DNA of 64,000 bases from Symbiodinium kawagutii (GCA_009767595.1 VSDK01015254.1:310379-374378), one strand, 5' to 3'. Positions 1-11,190 are shown, numbered from the stretch's first letter. The notes: generated by a model from the sequence alone, not told the origin. Numbers and translations: made by a program.

Positions 1-480
1 ATTGCTGTTGTTAATGGATGGTTAAGGTTTTGATACAATTATTGGGTATTAGCTGATGATGTTAACTGCTGATGGCTAATATCCACAGTTGGATGGTGTA
101 GTAGAATGTTATGACAGTTCAATGGATGATTGATGGTGAATAGATCTATGGACGTGTTGATAATAGCCTTTATGATGGTGAAAAGATCCTTGCTTATGGA
201 GAAGCCATGGATAATGAATGTTTCGGATTGGTCTATGGATGTATGATGCTTGTGATGGTGAATAGAATCCTGCAGTCATAATCTGATAATGGTGATAGCT
301 AATAATGATCGTTGACAAGCATGGCTAATAACAAATCATCATGTGCTTCTAACCATCATTAGTAGCCACAATCATCACTATTGGCCATGTATTCATCATA
401 TGCATGAATGTGAACGATGGAAAGTGATTCTCTAGCAATATTGAAAGTATGTGGATATGAAATTGATCACTGGCAGCCAG
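1..480. repeat. TG-rich degenerate short-word repeat block
   Basis: The plus strand is dominated by imperfect GATGGTGA, TGATGGTT and GGATGGTT words with no fixed period. No coding signal stands out; the open frame on the minus strand is rich in His, Ile and Ser, as expected from translating the repeat. Confidence 0.7.
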
Positions 481-673
481 CAACTTGGCCACTAGTATCC
501 AAATGCATTCGTCGTGTTTTTTTTTAAATCATTTTGCAATCATTTTTTATCATTCAAAACATGGAATCATCGCCTTTGCCACCCTTTGCTTCAATGCTCG
601 TGTGCCACCCCTTTGCTGAATTTCGCTGTGAGCGTTTCGTTCGTGTCCAAGGCAACAATGGATTCCAATGGTG

Positions 674-792
674 CAAGGGACCGGGCCCCTGGCAGTTATA
701 GTCGTTGGGTTAGTTCACCCCTATAACTGGTAGTTAACCCCAATTAAGTTACTTACAAACCAATTTATAAATGGTTGGGGGCCCACCTTGTG
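674..792 (+). mobile_element. Family B terminal-inverted-repeat element
   Basis: The left end CAAGGGACCGGGCCCC pairs imperfectly with the right end GGGGGCCCACCTTG. The interior (GTTAACCCCAATTAAG, AACCAATTTATAAATGG) matches the copy at 7471-7584. It is too short to encode a transposase, so it would be non-autonomous. Confidence 0.65.
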
Positions 793-909
793 ATCATCAA
801 ACACCAACGGCTGCCGAAATCCGGTGCCCTTTGGAACAGGCTACAGATGGGATACGGCAGCTACAGCTACAGCAACCACGAGCGCAACCATCTCCATACC
901 AAGAACCCG

Positions 910-910
<1 letters not shown>

Positions 911-951
<41 letters not shown>

Positions 952-952
952 G
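911..952. repeat. (CAA)14 microsatellite
   Basis: A perfect CAA trinucleotide run. Overlapping frames read poly-Thr, poly-Asn or poly-Gln (plus) and poly-Leu (minus). I do not treat the surrounding open frames (797-1155) as genes. Confidence 0.95.
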
Positions 953-1156
953 CATGCCACCTACAACATACAACGTACAACAACAAAAAAAATAAAAAAT
1001 CTCACGTGCAACAACATCTGCAATCCAAATCACGAAAACGAGGGGCAAAACAACGACAGCAACGCAACTATACGACCACCGTCTGTAAGGACAAAAGAGA
1101 AGCAAGGGCAGCACCACTGACAAGAGCAACAGAAAAACCATCGCTGATAGCCTAGA

Positions 1157-1420
1157 GTGATACTCCCTAGTTGGCTAAGTTGCCTAATTATGGTAACGCC
1201 CATTGTGGTAGATATAGCAATAGGTTCATGGCTTAATAAATTAACTATCAAGGAGGGGATATCAACTATTAAATTGATTAACTTAATCAACCCATTCGTT
1301 AAATTGGCTAAGTTAGCTCTCCAGTACCAGTGCTTAACTGGATAGTTAGTTATATCAAACTGTTATATCAAATATTTAAGTTTCTTATCAAATTAACACA
1401 GTTCTAACTGGAGGGCACCA
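1157..1420. repeat. AT-rich repeat with GGCTAAGTT words
   Basis: Holds short partly palindromic words (GGCTAAGTTGCC, TTGATTAACTTAATCAA, GTTAGTTATATC). It resembles interiors of the B family but has no matching ends. No coding signal. Confidence 0.4.
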
Positions 1421-1570
1421 CTCTGTATCAAGGATAACAATCACGATGGACTTCACAGCGAGATCATCCACCACCTGAGCCACACCCAGCATCACAATGG
1501 TTGCACCGCTCGACTGTCGCCTCGATGCCTACACCCTTCAACCTACCCCTGTGTCATGACAGTGAATCAT

Positions 1571-1685
1571 CTTGGTGGCGCAACTAGATCCTTGCTAAAA
1601 GTTTGACTTTTAGTGGCTGTATGGTAAATCAACCATATCCCAAAGAACCAAAACACCAAAGGTAGCAGATGTAAGCCACCTAGCT
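1571..1685 (+). mobile_element. Family D hairpin element
   Basis: Begins CTTGGTGGCG and ends GTAAGCCACCTAG, an imperfect inverted repeat. It has the family core AGATCCTTGC followed by the hairpin CTAAAAGTTTGACTTTTAG and TGGTAAATCAACCATATCCC. Confidence 0.7.
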
Positions 1686-2203
1686 AACTGGTGTACAGCG
1701 GTTGACTGCACTGCGGGCATGATAGTTACAACGGGTCCCTGGCTTTCCACCAGTACGGGAAAATTCAACCTCGGCATCACTGGAGTCCATCGTTGTCTGC
1801 TAAAAATCGAATTTGGGAACGCCATTCTTTGGTTCCTCCGGCGATTCGTGGTTCGAGCCACCCAGAAACGATCCAGCAACCAAGAACCACACCACTGTTC
1901 CTGACTGCAATCAGGTTATCCATTGGACCCCATGATAAACAACCACTAACTGCGATCAGATTAACCATCCAACAATTTTAGCCATTGTGTATCATCAACC
2001 ACAATTGGAGCGGACAGTTTTTACCATTTGTGAATCATCATCACTCGTGATCATCAAAACCAATGCTAGTGATTAATGATCATGGTCATCACGGCCACCA
2101 TGGACATCACGGTAATCGTCGTTGTCATCAACAACCAGCAATCATCATTCATGGTGCAGTATTTCAATCTGACCATCAGTTACCCAGAGATGCCCATCAA
2201 CAT

Positions 2204-2315
2204 CTAGGTTGCTTAAAGATCCCCTGCTAAAAGTTTAATCTTTAGTGGCTATATGGCAAATCAATCCCAACAAAAAACTACAAACCTGAGGTAGTAGCTT
2301 TAAGCCACCTAGCTA
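2204..2315 (+). mobile_element. Family D hairpin element, diverged copy
   Basis: Same core as the copy at 1571 (GATCCCCTGCTAAAAGT, TGGCAAATCAATC) and the same right end TAAGCCACCTAGCTAACTGG, with a mutated left end (CTAGGTTGCTTA). Confidence 0.6.
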
Positions 2316-2549
2316 ACTGGTTAGTAACTATGCTTTGCAACTACCCTAAGTGGTCATACCATTGATGAATAGGTTACAATTTCCATGGCTACCAACCACT
2401 TACTAGTGGGATGATAATCCAAGTAAGTGGTCACAATTCCCATGGTTTCTAGAGCTTAGCTAGCTGATAGGGCTGCTGAAAAGCTTTATACGCTACTTGA
2501 TAGGGCTGATGCTCATGACCTTGTGTATAACCCCAGCTGCACATCCAAG

Positions 2550-2672
2550 TGGCAGTGGGTCAGTTCACCCTTAGTCCCCCTGGTTCCCCTATCATTAACC
2601 ATAGTTTTTCCTATTGTTGTTGGTCATTCACCCCCATGAAATTGATTGGTTCATATTGACCCAGCTCGCCAT
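2550..2672 (+). mobile_element. Family C terminal-inverted-repeat element
   Basis: Starts TGGCAGTGGGTCAG and ends TATTGACCCAGCTCGCCA, with the family interior CATTAACCATAGTTTTTCC. It lies about 120 bp left of a GC-rich island at 2790-2965. Confidence 0.6.
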
Positions 2673-2789
2673 ATATAGTTGGTATATCCCCCAGCACTGT
2701 TGCTAATTATCACCTATTATTAACCATTATAACCAGCTAGTTAACCAGCCGGGTTGGTTGGTTAATATTAACCCATAGCCAAGCAGGTC

Positions 2790-2965
2790 CATTAACTCGA
2801 GATGTTTCCTTCGACATCTGCACCTCTGGGAAGGCTCCCGTACTGCTTCACCCGCTTCGCTCTCCGACTCTGTGGGTCTGCGGCGGGCTGAGACACAACC
2901 GTGTGCTGCTGGACAAGGGTGACCGGGAGTTGAACCAGCACGAATCAGAGGATGTACCGTGGTTG
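2790..2965 (+). other. GC-rich exon-like island
   Basis: A GC-rich stretch between an AACCAGC-rich left flank and a GGTTGGTGGGTGG right flank. One plus-strand frame reads LLDKGDRELNQHESEDVP before running into repeat DNA. No complete gene or recognised domain; the minus strand is also open (Arg/Glu-rich), so the strand is uncertain. Confidence 0.25.
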
Positions 2966-3105
2966 GTTGGTGGGTGGGTTGGCTCAACCCCTTTCAGAAC
3001 TGGTGATGCACCATCAACTCATGTACCTGGTGGTTCACAACTGCAGTTGTATCACCACAAAACTGGTGAACCATGTAATGACTGGTGACCCACCAGCAAC
3101 TAAGC

Positions 3106-3203
3106 ATGTGGAGGTTTCTCAAAGTATGATTGGTTTAATACTATAAATGGTTGATGTGAAGGATGATTGCCGGGTACCCCTTCGACTTGAGAAACCACCA
3201 CAT
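3106..3203 (+). mobile_element. Family A terminal-inverted-repeat element
   Basis: Left end ATGTGGAGGTTTCTCAAAGT and right end ACTTGAGAAACCACCACAT are inverted repeats. The interior TTGGTTTAATACTATAAATG matches the other A copies. Confidence 0.65.
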
Positions 3204-3235
3204 GGTTTCTTACTTGATATGGTACTAATAAGGTT

Positions 3236-3335
3236 GTACGAGGTGGGTCCCCGGCAGTTCTAGGTTGGCTTAGTTCAATCGCTATCACTGGTAGGAATCC
3301 CCCGAGTTAAGTTACCGATAAACCAACTTACAGCT
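3236..3335 (+). mobile_element. Family B element, right end decayed
   Basis: Left end ACGAGGTGGGTCCCCGGCAG and interior GAGTTAAGTTACCGATAAAC match the B family. The right GGGGCCCACCTTGT end is not recognisable. Confidence 0.45.
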
Positions 3336-3492
3336 TCTTGATAGTTGCCATTGTCAAACATCAATAATGTGGTTAGTTTATTAAATACTGACATCAATAA
3401 GAAACTAGCTTTCAATAGTTCTTATAGCTTATCATTTATAGTAAACATCAAAAATTAACCCACGTAACAACTGGTTCACCACCAGTTGGCAG

Positions 3493-3577
3493 ATCAGAAG
3501 CGCACCCGCCTCCGACACGGCTGTGGAGCAGCGGAGGAGCAAAGAACAGCAGCTGTTCCAGTCTTCCGGCCTCGCAG
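3493..3577 (+). other. Candidate internal exon, 85 bp
   Basis: A GC-rich island bounded by a plausible 3' splice site (TTGGCAG) and 5' splice site (CTCGCAG followed by GTATGG). In phase it reads a Gln/Ser/Arg-rich peptide (TAVEQRRSKEQQLFQSS). DNA to the left is CA-rich and to the right TG-rich. The host gene and function are unknown; transcript support would be needed. Confidence 0.35.
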
Positions 3578-3599
3578 GTATGGTTCATGATGGGTACTG

Positions 3600-4060
3600 A
3601 TAAGTGGGTTAGTTCACCCGGTCTAGCTGGTAGTTAGCTCCACTTAAGTTACTAACCATCAACAGTGGTGAAACAAGTACTATATGATGGGTATAATTCA
3701 TGATGGGCACTCAATGATTCCATTTATGATATCAAGATTCATGTTCGTAATGCTTACTATCATAGGATTAGGCTTGTAGTGGTTATTTGATGGCTCATAA
3801 TGGTTCATAAATGGCTCAGAGTAAGTGGTTCATACTGGGTACTAAATATAGTGAATGGTTTCTAAATGATTCCATTTCCAGGAATGATTAATGATATTTA
3901 GATATATGTTCATCAGTAGTAGTATCAACTAAATGATTAGGAATGATGGCAACTCATTTACTGCCATGTCCTTCAGAATGGTTACTAAATGATTATGAAC
4001 CATGTCGCTAAGCTACCATTACCATCCATTACCCAGAATACAACTATTGATTGGTCATAA
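3600..4060. repeat. TG-rich degenerate repeat block
   Basis: GGTTCATGATGGG and ATGGCTCATAATGG words dominate. A B-like fragment (GGGTTAGTTCACCC, CTGGTAGTTAGCTCCAC) sits at 3606-3655. No gene seen. Confidence 0.55.
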
Positions 4061-4079
4061 ATGAATCATAAATTAAGCA

Positions 4080-5640
4080 ACAATCATAACCATCATCAAC
4101 CCTTACTACCATATGGTTAGAGCAGCCCTGGTAGCTCCTGGCCTCGCTCCCTCCTAACCACCAGCCAATTAATAATGTTCCAGTCTTCCTTCGACAGTTT
4201 TCCAGCTCTGCAAAACACTGTGATCCTCATCCATTCTGATGAATTCACACCATTTCCATAGGCGCATGAAATATGTTGGGTGAGTATCAACCCAAGATAC
4301 CCCTTCAACGCCATATCAACAATCAGCTGATGATAATTGTTGATCATTGTTCTTTATAATCATCTTCTAGCCCCTGTCAACTAAGCACCAGCTATTAGCC
4401 ATCATTCACCAATAACCATCATTAAAGTACAATCAACCACTACTGAACCATCAAATACGCATACAGAACCCTTCATCAACTGCCATCAAGACCATCATAA
4501 ACCGTTCATATCATTCCCCAATGTTACACAATGCTCAGCACCTATCATCAATAGAACATATGCCCCTCACCAACCACTATCGTTTACCAGTCGTAACCAT
4601 CATTCTTCATCGTTGACTGCCATCATTCACGATCACTGGATCAATATTGACCACTACTTAACCATTTTCAATTGTCCATAGTTAATCATTCATCAATCGC
4701 AATCAGGACCATCATTGTGATTTATTAACAATCTATATTGGCACCAAATACTAAGCTACATATGAGTTTGTCCAAAAATGGTCTGCCCCCAAGTCACCAG
4801 TGGTTTCTTAACCATTAATTCTTAATCATTGGCTACTGACTATTGGTTAGTTCATCCATTGCCAAGCCCTGGTTAGCCCTCTCATTACTCACTAGCCAGC
4901 ATCTTTCACCATCATTTCGCCGATTAACTATGTATATTGGCATAAAACAATCCTAACCATGTGGATCTATTTCTAAATAAGGGTATCCCCAGCTATCAAC
5001 ATACAATGGTTGTTTAGCAATTATTGTTTTTGATACTTCCCCATTACTAATCACTATACTACTGACCCACTGATTCATTGGGGGTATCCCCTAAAGGCCA
5101 CCTGGTTTTCCATTACAATGGTACCCCCTCAATTAATAAACGCAGAGTCAAGCTTCATCCTGGGTTATTATGATGGAGTTTTTAACATAGAAAATCCTAT
5201 GTAATTGCCGTATAAGATCATAGCTCAACATGACTAACCAACATATGTGAATCCTCCTTTCGCCAAAATTTGTCCAACTATAATGCCATATCCCCTATAA
5301 TCCCCCATTCTTATCATAACTGGTTGGTGGTTGAACCACCTCTATGAAAAATATGCTTGTCAACCAACCATTTGTTAACAATTACTAGTGAAAATAATCA
5401 ACATTCATGTCAATCAAACCACCAACCAGTAGTTGTTCAACCATCAATAGTTGGCTGTTATCCCCTATCATTTGGTTTTCACCCCTATAAAACCCTCTAA
5501 AGAACCACCAACTAGTTGGTTATTATTCCCTATCATTACCATGGTTAATGGTCATATCTCCTATCATTAACCATGATTACTGGTTATAACACCAGGAACC
5601 AACCACCAACCAGGTAACATCTCCATTATCTGTCACGAAA
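4080..5640. repeat. CA-rich degenerate repeat block
   Basis: CATCATTAACCA, CAACCATCA and TATCCCCTATCATT words dominate. Apart from the E element at 5320 it holds no coding signal. The polarity is opposite to 5760-7310, beyond the GC-rich island that separates the two blocks. Confidence 0.65.
5320..5429 (+). mobile_element. Family E terminal-inverted-repeat element
   Basis: CTGGTTGGTGGTTGAACCAC at the left and AAACCACCAACCAG at the right form clean inverted repeats. The interior carries the family words GTCAACCAACCATTTGTTAA and ACTAGTGAAAATAA. Confidence 0.75.
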
Positions 5641-5649
5641 ACACTGCCG

Positions 5650-5757
5650 TTGCCTTCGGCGCGTGAGTTCGAATCCCAAGGTCTCCAGCTCCGTCAAGAA
5701 AACCTACGCCGCGGCCATGGTGGGGGACACGTCACGTGGACACCTGGTGGCTTTCTA
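5650..5757 (+). other. Candidate exon island
   Basis: GC-rich DNA at the switch from CA-rich (left) to TG-rich (right) repeat. The plus frame reads RVSSNPKVSSSVKKTYAAAM and continues MVGDTSRGHLVAFYR, with mixed composition and GC-rich third positions. Splice sites are not clear. Product unknown. Confidence 0.3.
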
Positions 5758-5759
5758 TA

Positions 5760-6828
5760 GGGAAAAGATGGTTCATAGGGGTTGGTAATAGGGTTGGTAA
5801 TAGGGGATAATTCATAGGGGCTCTTGATAATAGGTATTGATATATGTTGGTTAGTGGCTTATGCCAATATAGTTAGAAAATTGCTGGTGAAATGACTATG
5901 ATTGAAATCTGTTGGTTAGAAACGTTCACCCAGGGAAAGCATATGGTTTTACAGGGAATTTAGATGGAAAATTCTATGTTAAGAATCTCCATATGTTGGT
6001 TAGGATTGGGTTCTGCCAATATAGTTGGATAATTGATGGTGAAATGATGGTTACTAATGATGCTTAGATGATGATTGTGGTGGTGAAGTAATGGTCAGCT
6101 GGTTAGGTAGTGGTTCGTAATGGCTAATGATGGTGAATTGATGGTTGATTGATGGTTGACTGTTGGTTAAAGGATGTTTAGTTGATGGTTGGAGACGGTT
6201 GTTATATGGCTAATGACGGTTTAATGATGGATAGCTGATGTCTAATTGACGGTGATGGTCTGATGATGGTCTTGATGATGGTGAACCAATGGTTGATGCT
6301 GGACAACTGATGGTGATGGTTCAAGGATGGTTAGTTGATGGATTCAAAATGTCATCGTGGAAGTCCTCTCTGGAGTGCGCTGCCCTGCTTGTGAAGGTTG
6401 ATCATGGTCTTGATGATGGTTCATGATGGTTCATGGCTATAGTTAGTGACACGAGGACTCATCAATGGTGGTTAAGGGGTTCATGATGGTTGACGATGTT
6501 TCATGATGGTCTTTCATTCCCCCATCGGGCGGACCATCCACCCCGCAGCCACTTTGCAGTCTGCAAATGGCAACGAAATGCGTGGTAGATTGAGGCAGAA
6601 ACAAGCAAAACGGAAGACAGAATCATGGTTTATGATGGATCGTTGATGGCTAAGTAGTGGTCTGTTATGCTAATATTGTTTAAGCTATCATTGTGACGGT
6701 TCATGATGGGTCTACAACTATTATTAGCATGTCAAGCTTGATGATGATACATGGCAATGATGGGTGCATGTGTTTTTTGGCATTTGTAAGGCTGATTAAT
6801 ATTGACCGCGTGGCTGGTTAGCATGGCA
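5760..6828. repeat. TG-rich degenerate repeat block
   Basis: GATGGTTGATGG and GGTTAGTTGATGG words. Two short GC-richer patches (6350-6405 and 6525-6605) interrupt it without a convincing reading frame. Confidence 0.6.
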
Positions 6829-6935
6829 ATGTGGTGGTTTCTCAGATAGAGGCCCCTAAAAATGGTGGGTCTATTTCTATAAATGTTTCTTAAACTCCAT
6901 GATTTGGGGGGCACCCTATTTTGAGCAACCACCAT
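6829..6935 (+). mobile_element. Family A terminal-inverted-repeat element
   Basis: ATGTGGTGGTTTCTCAGATA at the left and CCCTATTTTGAGCAACCACC at the right, with interior TTTCTATAAATG and CCATGATTTGGGGGG. Confidence 0.75.
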
Positions 6936-7012
6936 GTCCGATGTTAGGTAACGCGGCATCATGAATGATAACGGTTGATGATGACCCTGAACGGATGGTT
7001 GGTGAGGTTTAA

Positions 7013-7212
7013 TGATGGTTGATGTTGGCTTATGATGGTTGATAGCGGTTGAAAGTGATGATGATTGATGATGGTGAATGATGGTTGATGTTGGTTTATG
7101 ATGGTTGATAGCGGTTGAAAGTGATGATGATTGATGATGGTGAATGATGGTTGATGTTGGTTTATGATGGTTGATGTTGGTTTATGATGGTTGATGTTGG
7201 TTTATGATGGTT
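7013..7212. repeat. Nested tandem repeats, 66-bp and 20-bp units
   Basis: A 66-bp unit starting GATAGCGGTTGAAAG recurs at 7041 and 7107. It is followed by about three copies of a 20-bp unit (GATGTTGGTTTATGATGGTT). Near-identity of the copies implies recent slippage inside the TG-rich block. Confidence 0.85.
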
Positions 7213-7339
7213 GACTCTGGCTAGCACTGGTTGATAATTCTCAAACATCAACAATCTTTGTCAAACTTAGATCAACCATCGAAATAGTTAAAATGATGGT
7301 GAATGAGCGTTGATCGCTTGGGATAAGGGTCAATTGATA

Positions 7340-7460
7340 GTCTTTCACAACAGGTTCATGCAGGAACCTGAGCGAATATGCAATGTTTCCCCATGGGGGG
7401 CAGTGACATTCACACTCTGCCCCCCAACCTCGGCTTACTGCTACATCCTAGTCAGCAATT
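7340..7460 (+). other. Weak exon-like patch with GC hairpin
   Basis: The plus frame reads MQEPERICNVSPWGAVTFTL before repeat DNA. It includes a 9-bp perfect stem GGGGGGCAG/CTGCCCCCC (7395-7403 with 7418-7426). Neither splice sites nor homology are evident. Confidence 0.2.
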
Positions 7461-7470
7461 CGCTGAACCC

Positions 7471-7584
7471 TACAAGGTGGGCCCCTGGCAGTTATAAGTT
7501 GGGTTAAAACCCCTACAACTAGTAGTTAACCCTAGTTAAGTTAGTTATAAACCAACTTATAAATGGTTGAGGGCCTACCTTGTA
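7471..7584 (+). mobile_element. Family B terminal-inverted-repeat element
   Basis: TACAAGGTGGGCCCCTGGCA at the left and GAGGGCCTACCTTGTA at the right form the inverted repeat. The interior is near-identical in layout to the copy at 674-792. Confidence 0.8.
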
Positions 7585-7599
7585 GCTATATTTGGGGGA

Positions 7600-8265
7600 G
7601 TGACTGGAACTGTTTCTACAGCCAAGAGTACCATCCGGATACTTAGATAGTCTCGTTGAACGTCAGTAGTGCTAGTAGTGTGTATCCAGTAAGGGCTATT
7701 TGGGCTTGCCAAACAACGTTGTACCTCCAAAATCATGGTTTTCCTATTGATGATGGCAAATAATGGCTATTGTTGGATCGTCAATTTATGGACAAGCCCA
7801 TTTGATGGTTGCCAAGAAGTCACTGACTGACTAGGATTCATGATTCTCATTGCTGGTGAACGAACGTCAAGGCATCCCAGTTGAGCGTTCAAACTCCAAC
7901 TATGTCATCCCTACTGCGGCACGACGTATCACCTTTGACTAGCTATAAAGAAACACTCTCAGCGTATGGGTGATCTTGGTTGCTCACCCCTAAAAACCCG
8001 TTTTTGTACACTCACGTACCATAACCGAAGATGATTCTTGATTGCTATTCATTGACAAACCAACCAGCAGAAAAAAGTCCCTGCTTCCCCCTTGGCCAAG
8101 TAGCGCTCTACTCACAAACCAACAACCAATCAAATCACCTAAGTTAGTCCAAGTCAACCAAAATGAACATCAACCAATGCCAATGAAATCATGAAAGTCC
8201 ACCAATATCAATATCAACATTCACAAGCATCACCCAAGCAAATATCAGTAGTTGTCATTAGTTGT
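7600..8265. other. Unassigned intergenic stretch
   Basis: Mixed-composition DNA becoming CA-rich towards the right (AACCAACAACCAATCAAATC). I see no gene, RNA or defined element. Confidence 0.4.
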
Positions 8266-8268
8266 TAT

Positions 8269-8385
8269 ATGGCAGTGGGTCAAAACCCCGTACCCCTGGT
8301 TCCCCCATCATTAACCATTGTTTTCCCTATCATTGTTGATGGAAATCCCCCATGAGTTCGTTGTTTAATATTGATCCATAGCCAT
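8269..8385 (+). mobile_element. Family C terminal-inverted-repeat element
   Basis: ATGGCAGTGGGTCAAAACCC at the left and ATTGATCCATAGCCAT at the right. The interior CATTAACCATTGTTTTCCC is shared with copies at 15420, 16610, 19509 and 32958. Confidence 0.8.
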
Positions 8386-8522
8386 ATCCATGTATCTCCT
8401 TTTTCATTGCTGGATACGTCTTCTTAACAACTGATTGCTTGTCCTCAAGGTGAAACGACGGAAAACCAATCAAGATCAGCATTGCTATGAACCCTTTTTT
8501 CTGGTTACCAATGCCCATAAGA

Positions 8523-8645
8523 CTTGGTGGCTGTTAGATCCCTTGCTAAAAGTCGAACTTTTAGTGGTTATATGGTAAATCAATCATATACCAAAAAAGC
8601 TAAAAAAATCTAAAAAACTAAGTTCATAGCTGTAATCAACCCAGA
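8523..8645 (+). mobile_element. Family D hairpin element
   Basis: CTTGGTGGCTGTTAGATCCC start, hairpin CTAAAAGTCGAACTTTTAG, then TGGTAAATCAATCATA and the subfamily-specific end CTAAGTTCATAGCTGTAATC, almost identical to the copy at 51084-51196. Confidence 0.75.
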
Positions 8646-8977
8646 AGATTGAATTGTTTGCTCCGGCTATGTTTGATGGTGGATCAGGTCAGGGACTACC
8701 AGAGTGTACTGGTTTATGATGGTTACCTAGGCGAAGTATCCCAGATGAGGAGTGGACCTGTTCCCATGACGCAGCGAAGCTTTTTTTTGACTCGTTCAGA
8801 GCCCTCTTCCTTGCGCCAGGTTGGTTCTGAATCTCATCGCAGTCATGTGTGTGGTACATTTTGGCACCCAGAAACCGACCCAAAGCAACCGTTTTCATCC
8901 GTTCAAGCTGATTGACTGCAAAATCTCGGGTAAATTTCAAGCATAGTCGGCAAAACCTCCTAGACACGGATAAAATG

Positions 8978-10312
8978 CTACAAGAACAGAAGCTCATCGT
9001 TAATTCCAGAGCTGTCACCACCACGATCTGGATCGCCCCAGGTAATCAGTGACCCGTCGTGCAAGATGGCAGCAAAGGCAAAAAATGTGCCCTGAACAAG
9101 CTGGACATTCCTAAGCTGATCTTGAACTGCAGAGCTGTCACCACCACGATCTGGATCGCCCCACGTAACCACTGACCCGTCTCCCAAGATGGCGGCAAAG
9201 GCGCTACCTGTGGCCTGAACTTGTTGCACATTGCTGAGCTGATCTTGAACTGCAGAGCTATCCCCACCACGATCTGGGCAGCCCCAGGTATCCACTGACC
9301 CGTCGCCCAAGATGGCAGCAAAGGCTTGGCTTGTGGCCTGAACTTTTTGCACATTGTTGAGCTGAGCTTGAACTGCAGAGCTGTCACCACCACAAAATGG
9401 ATGACCCCAGGTAACCACAGACCCATCGCCCAAGATGGCAGCAAAGGCTTGGTCTGTGGCCTGAACTTGTTGCACGTTCCTGAGCTGATCTTGCACTGCA
9501 GAGCTGTCACCACCAAAAGCTGGAAGGCCCCAGGTAACCACAGACCCGTTGCCCAAGATGGCAGCAAAGGCCTGGTCTGTGGCCTGAACTTGTTGCACGT
9601 TCCTGAGCTGATCTTGCACTGCAGAGCTGTCACCACCAAAAGCTGGAAGGCCCCAGGAAACCACTGACCCGTCACCCAAAATGGCAGCAAAGGCAGCATA
9701 TGTGCCCTGAACTTGTTGCACGTTCCTGAGTTGATCTTGAACTGCAGAGCTATCCCCACCACGATCTGGGCGGCCCCAGGTAACCACTGACCCGTCGCCC
9801 AAGATGGCAGCAAAGGCTTGGCTTGTGGCCTGAACTTGTTGCACATTGCTGAGCTGAGCTTGAACTGCAGAGCTGTCACCACCCCAAAATGGATGACCCC
9901 AGGTAACCACAGACCCGTCGCCCAAGATGGCAGCAAAGGCCTGATCTGTGGCCTGAACTTGTTGCACGTTCCTGAGCTGATCTTGCACTGCAGAGCTGTC
10001 ATCACAACGATCTGGATCGCCCCAAGACACGATCCCATCACCTCCACAGCACCACATTGCAAAAGCCTCGTTGGTTGCCACTATTTTTGGTTGCTGCACA
10101 ACTGCTGTGAAGTGATCCCCATCCTGAATGCCTGAAGCATCCAAAGAGTCAGTGAGGTTTGTCAGGGCATGTCCGCTTTTGGTGGCAAGCTTGAGGAACC
10201 CCTGTTGGAGAGATGTCTGGGCCATCACTTTCAAATCCCTCACAGTGGCAAGGTGTGGAATTGACAGTGTTTCACTCCGGCCACTTGGAAGGACTACGGA
10301 AACTTGAAACAT
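8978..10312 (-). CDS. Ubiquitin-like/RCC1-like repeat protein, paralogue 1 (444 aa)
   Basis: An intact single-exon reading frame. The ATG at 10310-10312 is preceded directly by an in-frame TAA, so the start is fixed; the stop is TAG at 8978-8980. Residues 1-75 look like a ubiquitin fold (VSVVLPSGRSETLSI, then VRDLKVMAQ, ending DGDHFTAVVQQ). From residue 83 come nine repeats of about 41 residues of the form AFAAILGDGSVVTWG, six variable residues, GGDSSAVQDQLRNVQQVQAT, resembling shortened RCC1 (beta-propeller) blades. There is no HECT or other catalytic domain, so it is not a complete HERC ligase. A scaffold or adaptor role is inference. Such proteins are abundant in Symbiodiniaceae (family knowledge). 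Repeats 4 and 5 are almost identical at the DNA level. The lack of introns is compatible with retroposition, but no spliced-leader relic was seen upstream. Confidence 0.9.
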   Translation of the reverse strand: MFQVSVVLPSGRSETLSIPHLATVRDLKVMAQTSLQQGFLKLATKSGHALTNLTDSLDASGIQDGDHFTAVVQQPKIVATNEAFAMWCCGGDGIVSWGDPDRCDDSSAVQDQLRNVQQVQATDQAFAAILGDGSVVTWGHPFWGGDSSAVQAQLSNVQQVQATSQAFAAILGDGSVVTWGRPDRGGDSSAVQDQLRNVQQVQGTYAAFAAILGDGSVVSWGLPAFGGDSSAVQDQLRNVQQVQATDQAFAAILGNGSVVTWGLPAFGGDSSAVQDQLRNVQQVQATDQAFAAILGDGSVVTWGHPFCGGDSSAVQAQLNNVQKVQATSQAFAAILGDGSVDTWGCPDRGGDSSAVQDQLSNVQQVQATGSAFAAILGDGSVVTWGDPDRGGDSSAVQDQLRNVQLVQGTFFAFAAILHDGSLITWGDPDRGGDSSGINDELLFL

Positions 10313-10399
10313 TTAGAAGCGGATGCACGAAGTCCAAATCACAATCTCTATTCAAATCACTAGTTTTTTGAGCCACGGCCATGTAACAGTTTGGGTATT

Positions 10400-10900
10400 C
10401 CGGGACGCCTTGAATTCTGTCAATTCTTTTCAATGGTCGCAAACCTATCGGTGCACTCTTTCAGTCAATCTGATATAGCTGTCCCATTTCGCTCTGAAAC
10501 ATATTATCAATCAACCAACTTTTTAAAAGGTTTAAAACCACCAGCTAGTCATTTAATTTTTGCTTATGCCCTTTGGTCAACCACAATTATCCACTATTAG
10601 CCACTATTAATCATAGACAATCACATTTCCTTCTCAACCAACCAGCTAGATTGGTATGATTCCAGTGTACTGGCTTGCTTTGAACCTGATGACTTCTTAG
10701 GAATTGGGTTCCAGCCTTGACTAAACAACAAAAAGTGGTCATAACTCTGCCTACGAAGATCATCCCATTTACAGAAAGGCCAACTTATAACTCGGGCGAG
10801 CGTGAACCCCTGAGTAAGCTACAAAACACCAAGATTTTATCAAAACATCAACCGCTAGTCACAAGTGAGTAATCACTTGAGAATAATTCGTTTTGGAATG
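10400..10900. other. AT-rich upstream region of paralogue 1
   Basis: Contains short AACCA-rich words and a GATTTTATCAAAACATCAACC stretch but no recognised element, TATA-like box or spliced-leader sequence. The promoter of the minus-strand gene would lie here but cannot be identified. Confidence 0.35.
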
Positions 10901-11190
10901 CGTGAGTGACAATGATGGTGTATGGTGAGTAATGAGGGTTCATATTAGTATGATGGCACCCAATGGTCAGCGATGATGAAAATGATGGTTGAGACTGTGA
11001 TTGATAGTGGCCGACTGGTCAATGGCAACGAGTTGATTATACACTTAAAGGATTTTAAAGGAGAGCAATGACTAGCACTGGTCAATAGTGGCTAATGAAT
11101 TCTAATGACAATTCGTGGTGGGTAGTGATGACTAGTAATGATCGACAATGGTTCAATGGTTCTAGCCATCATGGCGTAGTAATGGTGGTT
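10900..11190. repeat. TG-rich degenerate repeat block
   Basis: AATGATGGTTGA, TGGTCAATGG and GTGATGACTAG words; no coding signal. Confidence 0.55.

Noticed and set aside
797-1155. Several overlapping open frames with poly-Gln, poly-Asn, poly-Thr or poly-Leu
   Set aside because: All are explained by the CAA microsatellite at 911-952; the flanking peptide sequence is not conserved in character between frames.
5665-5695. tRNA-like GTTCGAATCCC (B-box-like) word
   Set aside because: No acceptor, D or anticodon stem can be built around it, and it falls in a coding-like island.
9046-10135. Long alternative frames inside RCC1-like paralogue 1 on both strands
   Set aside because: They are shadows of a 123-bp DNA repeat; the 444-codon frame alone gives the family repeat and a proper start.
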